From: Lysinibacillus odysseyi 34hs-1 = NBRC 100172
Lineage (GTDB): Bacteria > Bacillota > Bacilli > Bacillales_A > Planococcaceae
NCBI RefSeq assembly: GCF_001591965.1
Contig: NZ_BCVX01000006.1
Location: 186,001-250,000, forward strand
DNA: 64,000 nucleotides
Reading direction: 5' to 3'
A program made the translations under genes and the position numbers. How positions within the stretch are numbered: the first letter of the stretch is position 1; the number at the start of each line of letters is the position of its first letter. The notes under the pieces are model-generated. The model was not told the origin of the DNA. It ran no database searches and saw only the letters and a program-made list of their open reading frames with translations. Below are positions 8,671-17,726 of this stretch, piece after piece.

Positions 8671-10077
8671 TTAATGGATCGCTTCGCGGAACCGAACCTG
8701 ATTTCTTCCATTTTGCTTTGCATAATAAAGGGCACGGTCGGCTGTCTCAAATAGCTGAAGCAAAGTAGCAGGTGTTTCATCTGTGTAGCCGACACCTATA
8801 CTCACTTCAAAATTGATGACTTCCCCAGTGCCACGGACAATGAAATCTGCTGTCCCGATTAATTGGCGGAGGCGACTAACCTCCTCTTCGATCTCTTCTT
8901 TTGGATATGGCATAAAAATAATGAATTCATCCCCACCGTAGCGGATGAGCTTCATATCACTTTTCGGCATCCACTTCATCGCAATGGAGGCAATAAATTT
9001 AATTGCCTGGTCACCGACAAGATGACCGTACGTATCATTAATAATTTTAAATTTATCTACATCGAACACCGCCACAGAATAGTGAATCATCTCCCGGTTC
9101 TTCTCCAGCTGCTCTTCGAAATATGCCCTGCTTTTTGCACCGGAAAGACGGTCATGATGCAGCCGCTCTACTACACCGCTTGTAGAGAACTTCGAAATGA
9201 TCTCCGAACGTCTCACCTTCTTTTCCATCGCAATATGCTCCTGCAATGCTTCTACTAATAAACTCTGGTAGGCAAAGGCTTGTTCAACTTCTCCGTGCTC
9301 TTTCATCGCGTGAACCCAGCGTTCAATATAATTGACAAAGTAGAACTTGTCTTTAATCATGCTGTAAGCTTTTTCAAAATAGTATTTAGCCTTCTCAATT
9401 TCTCCATGATGAAGAATAAAAAGACCCTTAATACTCCAATAAGGGAATTCGAGGGAAGGAACCGTCTTATATATACTATCTTTTTCCAGCTTTATTAAGT
9501 TTTTTTCGATATTCTCAAAGTCCTTGCGTGCATAGTAGATGTCGAAAGAGTTAATGTAAAACATCATTGGCCCTATTGGGTCATTTTTATCCACCAGTTC
9601 AAGGTATGGTGTTATCCGCTCGATTAATGCATACCCTTCCTCGATTTTTTTCTCTTCATTATAGGAATGAAGCAGGTTGTTTGCCGCCCTGAAAATATGA
9701 CGGATATCATTAATTTCAATTGCTTCCTCCAGCAGTACACTCAGTTCCGCGATTGGCGACTGAATGCCCATTACATCTTGGAAGATCGCTTTGATCAGCC
9801 GGAATGCGAGGTGTTCAGTTTTTGCTGCATACTCTTCAACATAAGGTTCAGTTTCCAGGATATAATCGAACATTTCCTCATATCTTTGTGTATTTACTAA
9901 AATTCTAATTAAGTAGATGTTTACCTTTATATAGCTTTCAAAATCCTGATCTTGTAAAAAACTTTCCCGAAGCAGCTGCAACAGTTCTTCTGCTCCTTCA
10001 TATTCACCACTTTGAAACTTTTTCAAAGCCAGAGCATAGTATTGCTTTTGCTCCTCATGTGTAAATATTTTCTCCAT
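8671..10077 (-). CDS. Diguanylate cyclase with N-terminal TPR sensor domain
   Basis: This 468-residue soluble protein has about 290 residues of TPR-like helices and a C-terminal GGDEF domain. The active-site RYGGDEF is intact (GGDEF at 381-385), with the upstream FDVDKFKIINDTYGHLVGD metal and GTP-binding stretch. It should make cyclic di-GMP from two GTP. The RxxD inhibitory site before the active site reads KSDM, so product feedback is probably lost. There are no membrane segments, so sensing is cytoplasmic, perhaps through protein or peptide binding to the TPRs. It is a single gene. Confidence 0.9.
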   Translation of the reverse strand: MEKIFTHEEQKQYYALALKKFQSGEYEGAEELLQLLRESFLQDQDFESYIKVNIYLIRILVNTQRYEEMFDYILETEPYVEEYAAKTEHLAFRLIKAIFQDVMGIQSPIAELSVLLEEAIEINDIRHIFRAANNLLHSYNEEKKIEEGYALIERITPYLELVDKNDPIGPMMFYINSFDIYYARKDFENIEKNLIKLEKDSIYKTVPSLEFPYWSIKGLFILHHGEIEKAKYYFEKAYSMIKDKFYFVNYIERWVHAMKEHGEVEQAFAYQSLLVEALQEHIAMEKKVRRSEIISKFSTSGVVERLHHDRLSGAKSRAYFEEQLEKNREMIHYSVAVFDVDKFKIINDTYGHLVGDQAIKFIASIAMKWMPKSDMKLIRYGGDEFIIFMPYPKEEIEEEVSRLRQLIGTADFIVRGTGEVINFEVSIGVGYTDETPATLLQLFETADRALYYAKQNGRNQVRFREAIH

Positions 10078-10230
10078 CTAATCACCTACTTCTCAGTTAT
10101 AAATACTATATACTTATTACCTAAATATTAACATAAATTAGAAAAGAGGAAAGAATTTTTTTACTATAGCGACAATTACTATTTTAAAAATTTTCTGAAT
10201 ATTGTAAAATAGAGGCAGGAGGTGAGGGAT

Positions 10231-10371
10231 ATGACATTTCATATCTATCTAAAGCAAGTAATCAGTACCTACCCTTATACGTATGAAGCATCCTCTGAAA
10301 ATGATGATGCCTACCTACGTGAAGAACAGTGCACCTGTACATTAGACAACTTTGACGACAATGATTTTTAA
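10231..10371 (+). CDS. 46-residue acidic small protein
   Basis: The frame begins MTFHIYLKQV and ends NFDDNDF, with a CxC pair in the middle. A near-perfect AGGAGGTGAG ribosome binding site precedes the ATG, and a strong terminator follows 34 bp after the stop, so the unit looks like a genuine small gene. I do not recognise a family. It is divergent from the diguanylate cyclase gene. Confidence 0.65.
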   Translation: MTFHIYLKQVISTYPYTYEASSENDDAYLREEQCTCTLDNFDDNDF

Positions 10372-10404
10372 GAGGAGAGCAAATGAACAGTATCGTAAAT
10401 GAAG

Positions 10405-10451
10405 CGGAATATGATCGAAGAGAAACAGCTTCCATCGTATTCCGTTTTTTT
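10405..10451 (+). terminator. Strong intrinsic terminator
   Basis: CGGAATATGATCGAAG at 10405-10420 pairs with CTTCCATCGTATTCCG at 10428-10443 with one mismatch and one G-U pair, followed by seven T residues. It closes the 46-residue gene. Confidence 0.88.
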
Positions 10452-10485
10452 GTTTGTAAATCCTCTATTCATTTATAAAAGATGG

Positions 10486-11028
10486 TTACGAAGGCCAATG
10501 TTCATCTGTAATAGCATACATTTTTACATCTCGATGACTCCCCTTCATATATAAAGCCTTCCGGAGAGTTCCTTCATAAATCATACCGCATTTTTCCATG
10601 ACCCGTGAGGATCCGGTGTTTTCCACAACACATCTGGCCTGCACACGCACGAGCTGAAGTTCTTTAAACCCAAAATCAATCACCTTTTTCGCTGCCTCTG
10701 TAACAATGCCTTTATTCCAATATTCTTCCGCCAGTACATAGCCGATTTCCCCTACTTTATTGTGCTGGTGGATCATAACATAATCAATTGTCCCGATGAA
10801 TTTCCCTTCATATTCAATACCCCAATGATAAAAAGGATGCATCTTATATGTTTCCAGCGCCATCTCAATAAACTCTTTTGAATCCTCCAACGTTTCATGC
10901 GTATTCCATAACACATATTTTGTCACGTTTTCATTTGATCCATATGTAAACATAGCTTCCGCATCATCCAGTGTTACTGCTCGAAGTTTCAGCCGTTCGG
11001 TTGTTAAAACCGGTAAGCTCCATTCCAT
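10486..11028 (-). CDS. GNAT N-acetyltransferase (RimJ/RimL type)
   Basis: This 180-residue protein begins with the LTTERLKLRAVTLDDAEAM motif characteristic of the Acetyltransf_3 subgroup. It has the acetyl-CoA loop region around GYVLAEEYWNKGIVTEAAK and a C-terminal NTGSSRVMEKCGM segment. It should transfer acetyl from acetyl-CoA to an amine, either a protein N-terminus or a small molecule; the substrate is unknown. The start follows GGAAAGGAAG. Confidence 0.85.
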   Translation of the reverse strand: MEWSLPVLTTERLKLRAVTLDDAEAMFTYGSNENVTKYVLWNTHETLEDSKEFIEMALETYKMHPFYHWGIEYEGKFIGTIDYVMIHQHNKVGEIGYVLAEEYWNKGIVTEAAKKVIDFGFKELQLVRVQARCVVENTGSSRVMEKCGMIYEGTLRKALYMKGSHRDVKMYAITDEHWPS

Positions 11029-11171
11029 CTTCCTTTCCCCCTCTATACTTATTCCACCGTATTTAAACGGATTGATATGTTATATTACACAAACGGCGAT
11101 AAAATTCCTCGTTTTAGCAGGAAAAACTTCCCTGTTTACCAAATGAATAGGTGTTCATTTTCCCGAACGCT

Positions 11172-11180
11172 TGTTATACT
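11172..11180 (+). promoter_or_regulatory. Extended -10 promoter of the MBL-fold gene
   Basis: TGTTATACT is a full extended -10 (TGnTATACT) located 28 bp before the start codon; the -35 (TGTTCA at 11152) is weak, as is usual for extended -10 promoters. Confidence 0.55.
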
Positions 11181-11207
11181 AGAAAAAAGCGCGAAGGAGA
11201 GATTGCG

Positions 11208-12020
11208 ATGATAAAAGTAGAAAAAAGCAGTGAAATCAAAAAGGAAAACGATGTGTTGATGGCTAAATGTACAGCCAATGTTCCTGGAAGTCCAATGAGT
11301 GTCTACAGTTTTAATATTGATGGCATTCTAATTGACACGGGCTCCAGCTCTTTACTTGAAGAGTTCAAACCGTATTTTCATGAAGCCGATTTTGATGCTG
11401 TCTATATCACCCACTTTCATGAGGATCACACAGGAAATGCAGCCTATCTGCAAAAGGAACTGGATATCCCGGTCTTCATCCACTCGTCTTCTGCTTCCTT
11501 TACGCCAAAACCTTTCCAGATTCCTATCTACCGCCAGGTCGTTTGGGGAAATTCCGCTCCTTTTTCTTCTACAGCGTTAGGGGAAACATTCACCTCACGC
11601 AATCACACATGGGATGTCATTGAAACTCCCGGTCATACAAAGGATCATGTAGCCTTTTACAACCGTGATATAGGTGCCATGTTTACCGGGGATTTGTTTA
11701 TATCACCAAAAGTAAAGGTAGTACTTGCAGAGGAGAATATACTTAATACACGGGCTTCACTGAAAAAACTATTAGCCTATGATTTTGAGGATATGTACTG
11801 CTGCCATGCAGGTTATGTGAAGGAAGGAAAAAAGCTGCTTCAGCTTAAAATAGAGTATATTGATGAATTGGAAAATAAGGTACTTACGTTGGCCAAGCAA
11901 GGGAAGGATGTCCATGAAATTACAGCTGAACTGTTCCCTACACCTTACCCAATCATCTCCATTTCCCATACAGAATGGTCACCTGTTCATATGGTACGCG
12001 TTATATTAAACAGGGGGTAA
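11208..12020 (+). CDS. MBL-fold metallo-hydrolase
   Basis: This 270-residue metallo-beta-lactamase-fold enzyme has the zinc motif THFHEDH at residues 68-74, the third-motif His in TPGHTKDH and the metal-bridging Asp in TGDLF. The ATG at 11208 follows GAAGGAGA; an upstream in-frame ATG at 11151 lacks a site and would lie over the promoter. It hydrolyses an unknown ester, lactone or thioester. A second MBL-fold gene follows but is of another subfamily. Confidence 0.88.
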   Translation: MIKVEKSSEIKKENDVLMAKCTANVPGSPMSVYSFNIDGILIDTGSSSLLEEFKPYFHEADFDAVYITHFHEDHTGNAAYLQKELDIPVFIHSSSASFTPKPFQIPIYRQVVWGNSAPFSSTALGETFTSRNHTWDVIETPGHTKDHVAFYNRDIGAMFTGDLFISPKVKVVLAEENILNTRASLKKLLAYDFEDMYCCHAGYVKEGKKLLQLKIEYIDELENKVLTLAKQGKDVHEITAELFPTPYPIISISHTEWSPVHMVRVILNRG

Positions 12021-12181
12021 AACCGAGTACAGAAACAACTACCTTTTGTAAGTCACCACTGCTTCCCGGGGTAAAGAGTACCGGAGAATGTAAAATTATT
12101 AATACAATAGAGGCTTTTAATAAAAATAGCCGACTGTTTATCGTAGAATGGAATTATCTCTTAATAGTAAGGACTGATTCG

Positions 12182-12964
12182 ATGAAATTAATTCCACTTG
12201 GTGTTGGAGGAGCTTTTACAGAGCGCTTCTATCACAATAACTACATCGCGGAAATCGGCACAAAGAGGCTGCTGATTGATGCAGGCACGACACTCCGGGA
12301 AAGTATGAAAAAAGCTGGCTATACCTATACGGACATTGATGCTGTCTGGATTTCCCATCTGCATTTTGACCATGTCGGAGGGCTTGAAGAGCTTGTGATG
12401 CAGCGGTTCTGGCAATTTACAGACGGACAGCATACCCCGGGGAAAACGCCTGTTTTAGTTCATGAGAAAATCTATCCCCAGCTTCGTAAGCTGCTTTCCG
12501 CTGCTCTTGACAACCAGGGCCGTACTGTCGATGATTTTTGTGATTTTACTATCGTAAGCGATAAGGAGGTCATTGATTTAGAAGGGTTAGAGCTGCAGAT
12601 TTTTGATACGACAGACTGTCATGCAAATGGCTTGGTCAGTTCGGGCCTTCTCATTAATGGACCACTCGGCAATGTCCTGTTTCCAAGTGATGTAAAAGAT
12701 TTGCGTAAAGCCAATCTATTGCGCTTTATCAATGAAGAAACGCTTGCCATCTTTCAGGATACGAGCTTTACATTTAACGGTGTACATGCCCAGTTTAAAG
12801 ATGTACTCGCCTATTACCCGAAGGAATATCATCATCTGATTTATGCGATGCATTATAACGATAATATAGAGGATTATATACCTGAAATGGAGAAGGCCGG
12901 CATCCAATATGTAACGGAAAGAACGGCTATTCTGCTTCCCTTATCCCCTGCTACACCCGAATAA
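12182..12964 (+). CDS. MBL-fold metallo-hydrolase, ribonuclease Z-like subgroup
   Basis: This 260-residue enzyme has SHLHFDH at residues 58-64 and the opening MKLIPLGVGGAFT strand typical of RNase Z/PhnP-like MBL enzymes, with FPSDVKD and YAMHYND as later metal ligands. I take the ATG at 12182, preceded by AAGGA; in-frame codons further 5' do not resemble the family. It lies 161 bp after the other MBL gene, and a terminator overlaps its stop codon. Confidence 0.83.
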   Translation: MKLIPLGVGGAFTERFYHNNYIAEIGTKRLLIDAGTTLRESMKKAGYTYTDIDAVWISHLHFDHVGGLEELVMQRFWQFTDGQHTPGKTPVLVHEKIYPQLRKLLSAALDNQGRTVDDFCDFTIVSDKEVIDLEGLELQIFDTTDCHANGLVSSGLLINGPLGNVLFPSDVKDLRKANLLRFINEETLAIFQDTSFTFNGVHAQFKDVLAYYPKEYHHLIYAMHYNDNIEDYIPEMEKAGIQYVTERTAILLPLSPATPE

Positions 12965-12987
12965 CGCCAGACGTTATTCGGTTTTTT
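12957..12987 (+). terminator. Intrinsic terminator overlapping the stop codon
   Basis: CCGAATAACG at 12957 and CGTTATTCGG at 12972 form a perfect 10-bp stem with a 5-base loop and six T residues. Confidence 0.92.
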
Positions 12988-13075
12988 ATTTTCTCTGGAC
13001 AGAAGGCAAAGCCCCTATTATAATGAACAGTCAAAAGGAAAATTTTTCTTATTTTCCGATAAAGGGGATACTTTT

Positions 13076-14041
13076 ATGATAACACCTAAAAAACTCCAGC
13101 CTGGTGATGAGATCCGTGTCATCGCCCCAAGCCGTAACGCTTCTATTCTTTCGAAGGAAGGCATCGAATTAGCAAAAGAACGTTTGGAGCGCCTTGGTTT
13201 TCATGTCAGCTTCGGCAATTATATTTTCGAGGACGACCTTCAGCATTCTTCTTCTATTGAACATCGTATAGAGGATTTACATGCAGCCTTTGCTGACCCG
13301 CATGTTAAAGCCATCTTGACTGTGATCGGCGGCTTTAACAGCAATGAACTGCTCCCTTATCTTGACTATGAGCTCATCCGTAACAATCCAAAAATATTCT
13401 GCGGCTACAGTGATATTACAGCAATTGCTACTGCTATTACAGCTCGCTGCGGTTTCGTTACCTATTCGGGCCCGCACTTTTCAAGCTTTCAAATGGAAAA
13501 GGCTCAGGATTATCAAACAAGTGCCTTTTTATCTGCGGTTACAGAAGAATCTCCTTACATGCTTGCTGCTTCTTCCGAATGGAGTGATGATGCTTGGTAT
13601 GCAGATGAGGTAAATCGAAACTTCGAGGAAACAGAATGGAAGGTCTATAATGAAGGAACAGCTGAAGGAACGATTTGGGGAGGTAATCTATGTACGCTAA
13701 ATCTTCTCCAGGGAACCGCTTATATGCCAGAGCTAACGGATGGCATTCTTTTTGTTGAAGATGATTATATGGTGACACCAGAATTATTTGCCCGGGACCT
13801 AACCTCCCTCCTGCAGGCATGCCGGTCTATGAAAGCACTCGTTATAGGAAGATTCCAGCGTCAGTCCAATATGACAGAAGAGCAGCTGCATTTTATTTTA
13901 GACAAACATCCTGCCCTGAAAACTATTCCCGTTCTTTATAATGTAGATTTTGGGCATACCCAGCCGATCTTTACCTTCCCTATCGGCGGATTCGGAACGG
14001 TTAATACAGGCACAAAGACAATTAATATTACTAAATCATAA
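13076..14041 (+). CDS. S66 family LD-carboxypeptidase / MccF-like peptidase
   Basis: This 321-residue member of peptidase family S66 has an opening (LQPGDEIRVIAPSRN) and nucleophile-elbow Ser112 in GYSDIT that are typical, followed by the GGN-type turn (WGGNL) and a C-terminal FGHTQP segment carrying the expected His. S66 enzymes cleave L,D-peptide bonds of peptidoglycan fragments or detoxify microcin C-like nucleotides. The MccF-like subgroup is slightly favoured by the C-terminal region, but this is not certain. The start follows AAAGGGG. Confidence 0.85.
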   Translation: MITPKKLQPGDEIRVIAPSRNASILSKEGIELAKERLERLGFHVSFGNYIFEDDLQHSSSIEHRIEDLHAAFADPHVKAILTVIGGFNSNELLPYLDYELIRNNPKIFCGYSDITAIATAITARCGFVTYSGPHFSSFQMEKAQDYQTSAFLSAVTEESPYMLAASSEWSDDAWYADEVNRNFEETEWKVYNEGTAEGTIWGGNLCTLNLLQGTAYMPELTDGILFVEDDYMVTPELFARDLTSLLQACRSMKALVIGRFQRQSNMTEEQLHFILDKHPALKTIPVLYNVDFGHTQPIFTFPIGGFGTVNTGTKTINITKS

Positions 14042-14139
14042 GTGAAATAAAATTGTAATATTTCCCTGAAAACCCTAGTATTGATGCGCTTTTTACCCAT
14101 GTAAATGACATGCCTTTGTCAAAAGATTTGGAGAAGGAT

Positions 14140-14164
14140 GTTTACTCTATCATCTCCTGGGAAT
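14140..14164 (+). promoter_or_regulatory. Sigma-B-like promoter of the KGG stress gene
   Basis: GTTTAC at 14140-14145, a 13-bp spacer and GGGAAT at 14159-14164 match the general-stress sigma-B consensus (GTTTAA - 12-15 - GGGTAT). It lies 54 bp before the start codon of a protein type known to be sigma-B controlled. Confidence 0.65.
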
Positions 14165-14217
14165 ATAACTTGTAAGCTTAACCTTATAAGCTAATAATCA
14201 TTTAGGAGGAATTACAA

Positions 14218-14604
14218 ATGGCTAACAAACGCAATAACAACAACAACGAAAACATGACAGTTCAAGAAGCAGGTCGTAAAGGCGGAGAAGCTACCTCCAA
14301 TAATCATGGTCGCGAGTTTTATGAAGAGATTGGCCGCAAAGGCGGAGAAGCTACTTCACAAACTCACGACAAAGAGTTTTACCAAGAAATCGGCCGTAAA
14401 GGTGGAGAAGCTACTGCTGAAAACCACGGTCAAGAATTCTATGAGGAAATCGGCCGTAAAGGCGGAGAAGCTACTCAAAACAACAACAACAATGGCGGCA
14501 ACAACAGTGGCAGCAACGGCGGTAAAATGAGCCGTGAGGAAGCGGGTCGTAAAGGCGGAGAAGCAAGCAGCCGCAGCCGTTCAAACAACAAAAACAACGA
14601 CTAA
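14218..14604 (+). CDS. KGG-repeat general stress protein (GsiB-like)
   Basis: This 128-residue, highly hydrophilic protein is made of five GRKGGEA repeats. The first four are exactly 20 residues apart (about 19, 39, 59 and 79), separated by H-x-x-EFYxEI linkers, then comes an Asn/Gly-rich spacer and a last repeat. This is the LEA-like architecture of B. subtilis GsiB, a desiccation and general stress protein. The start follows AGGAGGAA. An intrinsic terminator follows at 14721. Confidence 0.92.
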   Translation: MANKRNNNNNENMTVQEAGRKGGEATSNNHGREFYEEIGRKGGEATSQTHDKEFYQEIGRKGGEATAENHGQEFYEEIGRKGGEATQNNNNNGGNNSGSNGGKMSREEAGRKGGEASSRSRSNNKNND

Positions 14605-14720
14605 AATAACAAAGCACCAACAATCATACTAATTACTGTATGAGTGCACCTAGTTACAAGATTCCAGCGATTCCACTATAGTACGATACTAGTAAGCACA
14701 CTAAAAAACACGTCAATCGA

Positions 14721-14770
14721 AAAGAGGCGTTTGCAGATGTTGATACAGCTGCAAATGCCTCTTTTTCTTT
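14721..14770 (+). terminator. Intrinsic terminator after the KGG gene
   Basis: AAAGAGGCGTTTGCAG at 14721 pairs with CTGCAAATGCCTCTTT at 14748, followed by a T-rich tract. The 315-bp gap it sits in holds nothing else I can identify. Confidence 0.85.
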
Positions 14771-14919
14771 ATGGCGTTTTTTGTAGCCTCTCTTCCCTTT
14801 CCCTCGAAATCAAAATAGTTGAAAAGTCTCAAATTATGGTATATATTTAATCAGCTTTCATATATTATTTACTAATATAATAATTTATTTTAGATATAGA
14901 GGGAGAAACGAGAGACTAC

Positions 14920-15477
14920 ATGCAAGACAACTATAAAGAAAAAGACCTTCGTCAACTGATCCTTTCGACTATAGAAGCCGTTGGTATGAACACCGAGCTG
15001 AAAAAGGATGAGTGCGGTATTAATATGAGCTATAACTTTATCGGTGACTATGTAGGATATGATAAAAAACGGCTGGTGGATGCTTGGAAGGAAATGCAGG
15101 CGGATATCCCGTTTGAGCAATATGTGAAAACACTGACAATGCATGAACTCGGTCATGCAATAGACCGGGAAGCATTACAGGCATCTTTGGAGCGGACACT
15201 TGAAATACTAGATATGAAAAACAGCCATTGCCCAAGAGAGCTTTATACTAATATTGATCTTTTATCTGTATTGCTTGAAGAACAGAAAATGGATATTACA
15301 TTTGAAGAAACTGCCTGGCGCAATGCAAAATATTTAAACGAAGCAGCAGGCCTTGTCGATGACTTTACGTTTGAATTCATCAAAAAGCACAGCTTGGCGA
15401 CATATAAAGATTTATATGAAGAAGATTTAGCGTTATACAATAAGCTTGCGGAAGAACGTACTCTGCAGCCGGTGTAA
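14920..15477 (+). CDS. Putative zinc metallopeptidase-like protein (HELGH)
   Basis: This 185-residue soluble protein has a canonical zincin motif HELGH at residues 75-79 within a helix, and an acidic helical C-terminal half in which Glu residues could supply a third metal ligand. There is no signal peptide. I do not recognise a named family. The start follows GAGGGAGA at a longer-than-usual distance. A strong terminator follows. Confidence 0.65.
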   Translation: MQDNYKEKDLRQLILSTIEAVGMNTELKKDECGINMSYNFIGDYVGYDKKRLVDAWKEMQADIPFEQYVKTLTMHELGHAIDREALQASLERTLEILDMKNSHCPRELYTNIDLLSVLLEEQKMDITFEETAWRNAKYLNEAAGLVDDFTFEFIKKHSLATYKDLYEEDLALYNKLAEERTLQPV

Positions 15478-15835
15478 AAAGCCTGTTTTTTTATACTAAA
15501 ATACTAACTAAACGAAAAGGGAGGATAATGGTGTTACCCCGCCATTATCCTCCCTTTATTCTATGTATCCTTATTGTGGCCTTACCGCACAGCTTACTAT
15601 ATGGATATTACTATCTTTCCTCCTCCCCTTTTCTTATTTATATTCCTTCCTATTGATAATGACCATTCTCTGCTCGTCCTTCATATACTAGAAGAAGGTA
15701 TTTATTCCTCATCTATACAGAAGAATGAGTATCTTCAAGCATATGCTACTGTATTTTGACTAGACAGCTGATGAGTTAATGTGAACAAAATTATAAATAT
15801 CCATGGAAGTTTCATAACTAAGGGAGGAAAGAGAC
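15478..15835. other. 358-bp gap with one terminator
   Basis: Apart from the perfect hairpin at 15516-15560 I see no gene, repeat or clear promoter here. A possible 61-codon frame at 15574 has no ribosome binding site. Confidence 0.5.
15516..15560 (+). terminator. Perfect 16-bp stem terminator
   Basis: AAAGGGAGGATAATGG and CCATTATCCTCCCTTT pair completely. The structure is followed by ATTCTAT rather than a strong T-run, and lies 39 bp after the HELGH gene. Confidence 0.75.
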
Positions 15836-16120
15836 ATGCTAAATAAAGCATTGAGAATGGTGTTGCTGACTGGTATCTTTCTAAGCGGAATTGGCATATT
15901 ACTCATATTTTTAAGCCCTGAGCTGGGAATGAGTTTAACAGAAAACTGGCTGCGTAACGTCGGAAGTGCAGAAACAGATCTTTACCATCTTATTGTCAAA
16001 CATTATATAATGGCTTTTTTGATCATAGGGGGCATTTTTTTGTCGATAGGATTGACGACCTCCATCTATTGCTTCTATAAATCACGTCTGTTAGCCCTAG
16101 AGAAGCACCGCAGCTTCTAA
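15836..16120 (+). CDS. Small two-TM membrane protein, unknown
   Basis: These 94 residues contain two clear hydrophobic segments (about 8-30 and 56-80) separated by an amphipathic loop, and a basic C-terminus. The strong site AAGGGAGG precedes the ATG, and a terminator follows at 16129. The family is not recognised. Confidence 0.65.
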   Translation: MLNKALRMVLLTGIFLSGIGILLIFLSPELGMSLTENWLRNVGSAETDLYHLIVKHYIMAFLIIGGIFLSIGLTTSIYCFYKSRLLALEKHRSF

Positions 16121-16128
16121 AAATGCCG

Positions 16129-16165
16129 AGCGCCCTTCTCCGAATTGGAAAAGGGCGCTTGTTAA
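16129..16165. terminator. Terminator between convergent genes
   Basis: AGCGCCCTT at 16129 and AAGGGCGCT at 16151 form a 9-bp GC-rich stem between the small membrane protein and the MocR regulator gene. Confidence 0.75.
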
Positions 16166-16191
16166 CTGAAAGCTCCTTTACAATACCCCTG

Positions 16192-17568
16192 CTAAAAGAG
16201 CAGTAGATTTCTTGGCTTAATATAGTTTCTCCTACTGCTTAACATAGCAATACACTTCGCCAGCTCCTCTACCCCCTGCCTGATTTGGTGCTCCTTCACC
16301 TGTGAGATGCTTAACCGAAGAAGATTTTCCTTTTTATATTCAGGCAAAAACATCCTGGAGGCATCATCAACTAATATGTTCTTTTCGTTTAATAGGTGAA
16401 CAATCTGCTTTGCTGTTACATTCCCTGGCAGGCTGACGGAAAGGTAGAAGCCTGAAGGCGGTTTAGAAAAATAAGTATCACTAGGTAGCAGACATTCACA
16501 TGCTTCTTGAAGAATATGCATTTTTGTATAGTATACCTCTTTGATCTTTTTAAGATGACTCGTAAACATGCCGCTTTTTAAATAGATTTCCAGCGCACCT
16601 TGAGAAAGGGCAGGACTATTAAAGTCAGCGCTGAATTTATACCGCAGGAAATTTGAAACCATCAGCGAAGGCAAGACAATTGTAGCTATCCTCAACCCTG
16701 GCAAAAAAATCTTTGAGAAGCTTTTAATATAAATTACTCTGCCTGAAGGGGCAAAAGAAAATAAAGGATCTGATTTTGTATCGGTGTCAAGATCTCCTAA
16801 AAAATCATCCTCGACAATATATACATCGTATTTTTCAGCCAGCTCCACGATTTTTTTCTTTTCACTATTTGTATAGCAATGCCCCAGAGGATTGTGAAAT
16901 CTTGGAATGATGTAGAAAAACTTTATATCATTATTTCGGAAAATATACTCGAGACGTTCCAGATCAATCCCCTTCATCGATAATTCAATGCCGAATGTAG
17001 TAGCCTGCTGCAGCTTGAGGGATTCGATGAATCCGAAATAAGTAGGCTGCTCAATAAGAATATTGTTCTTGCCATTTGGAAACGGCATGGAGGCTAATAG
17101 ATGAAGAGCCTGCTGGGAGCCGGAAACAACGACTACCCTTTCAGGCACGGTAAATACCTGTAAGTTCTGCAGATATCTAGCTACCTGCACACGCAATGAG
17201 TAGAGACCTTGCTGATCAGAATATGTAAACAGCTCCTCCTTATATTGTTCAATTGCCTTGTTCATACAATGCTGAAACTCTATATAAGGCATCACATTTC
17301 TATCAGGTCCAGCTGAGAGAAAATCAATTACGGCCGATTCATCCGTTTCCAGCTGCCATTCATTCACCACAAAGTAACCGCTCTTTGGAACAGAATAAAT
17401 CAAATGTTCCTTTTCCAATTCCTCGTATGCTTTAATAACCGTATTTTTACTGCAAGATAAATGGTCAGACAGCTGGCGAACTGAAGGAAGCCTACTTCCT
17501 GCAACAAGCGATTTGCTTGCCAGACGCTGCTTAATCTCCTCCATAATTTCGATATATTTCGGACGCAT
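16192..17568 (-). CDS. MocR-family regulator (GntR DNA-binding domain fused to aminotransferase fold)
   Basis: This 458-residue protein has an N-terminal winged helix (RLPSVRQLSDHLSCSKNTVIKAYEEL) followed by a fold-type I aminotransferase domain. The PLP-binding lysine lies in IKSFSKIFLPGLR, and the cofactor ring contact is probably the NPLGH loop. MocR proteins use PLP to sense an amine or amino acid and control a neighbouring gene. The start at 17568 follows GAAGGGAAG. It is divergent from an EamA-type exporter, so that transporter is the likely target. Confidence 0.9.
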   Translation of the reverse strand: MRPKYIEIMEEIKQRLASKSLVAGSRLPSVRQLSDHLSCSKNTVIKAYEELEKEHLIYSVPKSGYFVVNEWQLETDESAVIDFLSAGPDRNVMPYIEFQHCMNKAIEQYKEELFTYSDQQGLYSLRVQVARYLQNLQVFTVPERVVVVSGSQQALHLLASMPFPNGKNNILIEQPTYFGFIESLKLQQATTFGIELSMKGIDLERLEYIFRNNDIKFFYIIPRFHNPLGHCYTNSEKKKIVELAEKYDVYIVEDDFLGDLDTDTKSDPLFSFAPSGRVIYIKSFSKIFLPGLRIATIVLPSLMVSNFLRYKFSADFNSPALSQGALEIYLKSGMFTSHLKKIKEVYYTKMHILQEACECLLPSDTYFSKPPSGFYLSVSLPGNVTAKQIVHLLNEKNILVDDASRMFLPEYKKENLLRLSISQVKEHQIRQGVEELAKCIAMLSSRRNYIKPRNLLLF

Positions 17569-17726
17569 ACACTTCTTCCCTTCAACTGTACTGGTACAAA
17601 TGGTGAAAACTATGATTTTTTTCATCGTCTGTTCCAATTATTATATTCATTATATCAGGGCTGTTTATTCTGAAAAGAAAAAATGGCATAGATATACAAC
17701 AACAAAAGAAAAGACGGGTGAATGAG

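Noticed and set aside
10383..10478. A 31-codon frame (MNSIVNEAEY...) after GAGGAGAG
   Set aside because: Most of it coincides with the two arms and T-run of a strong terminator, which explains the sequence better.
15574..15759. A 61-codon frame downstream of the HELGH gene
   Set aside because: It has no ribosome binding site and a low-complexity hydrophobic product.
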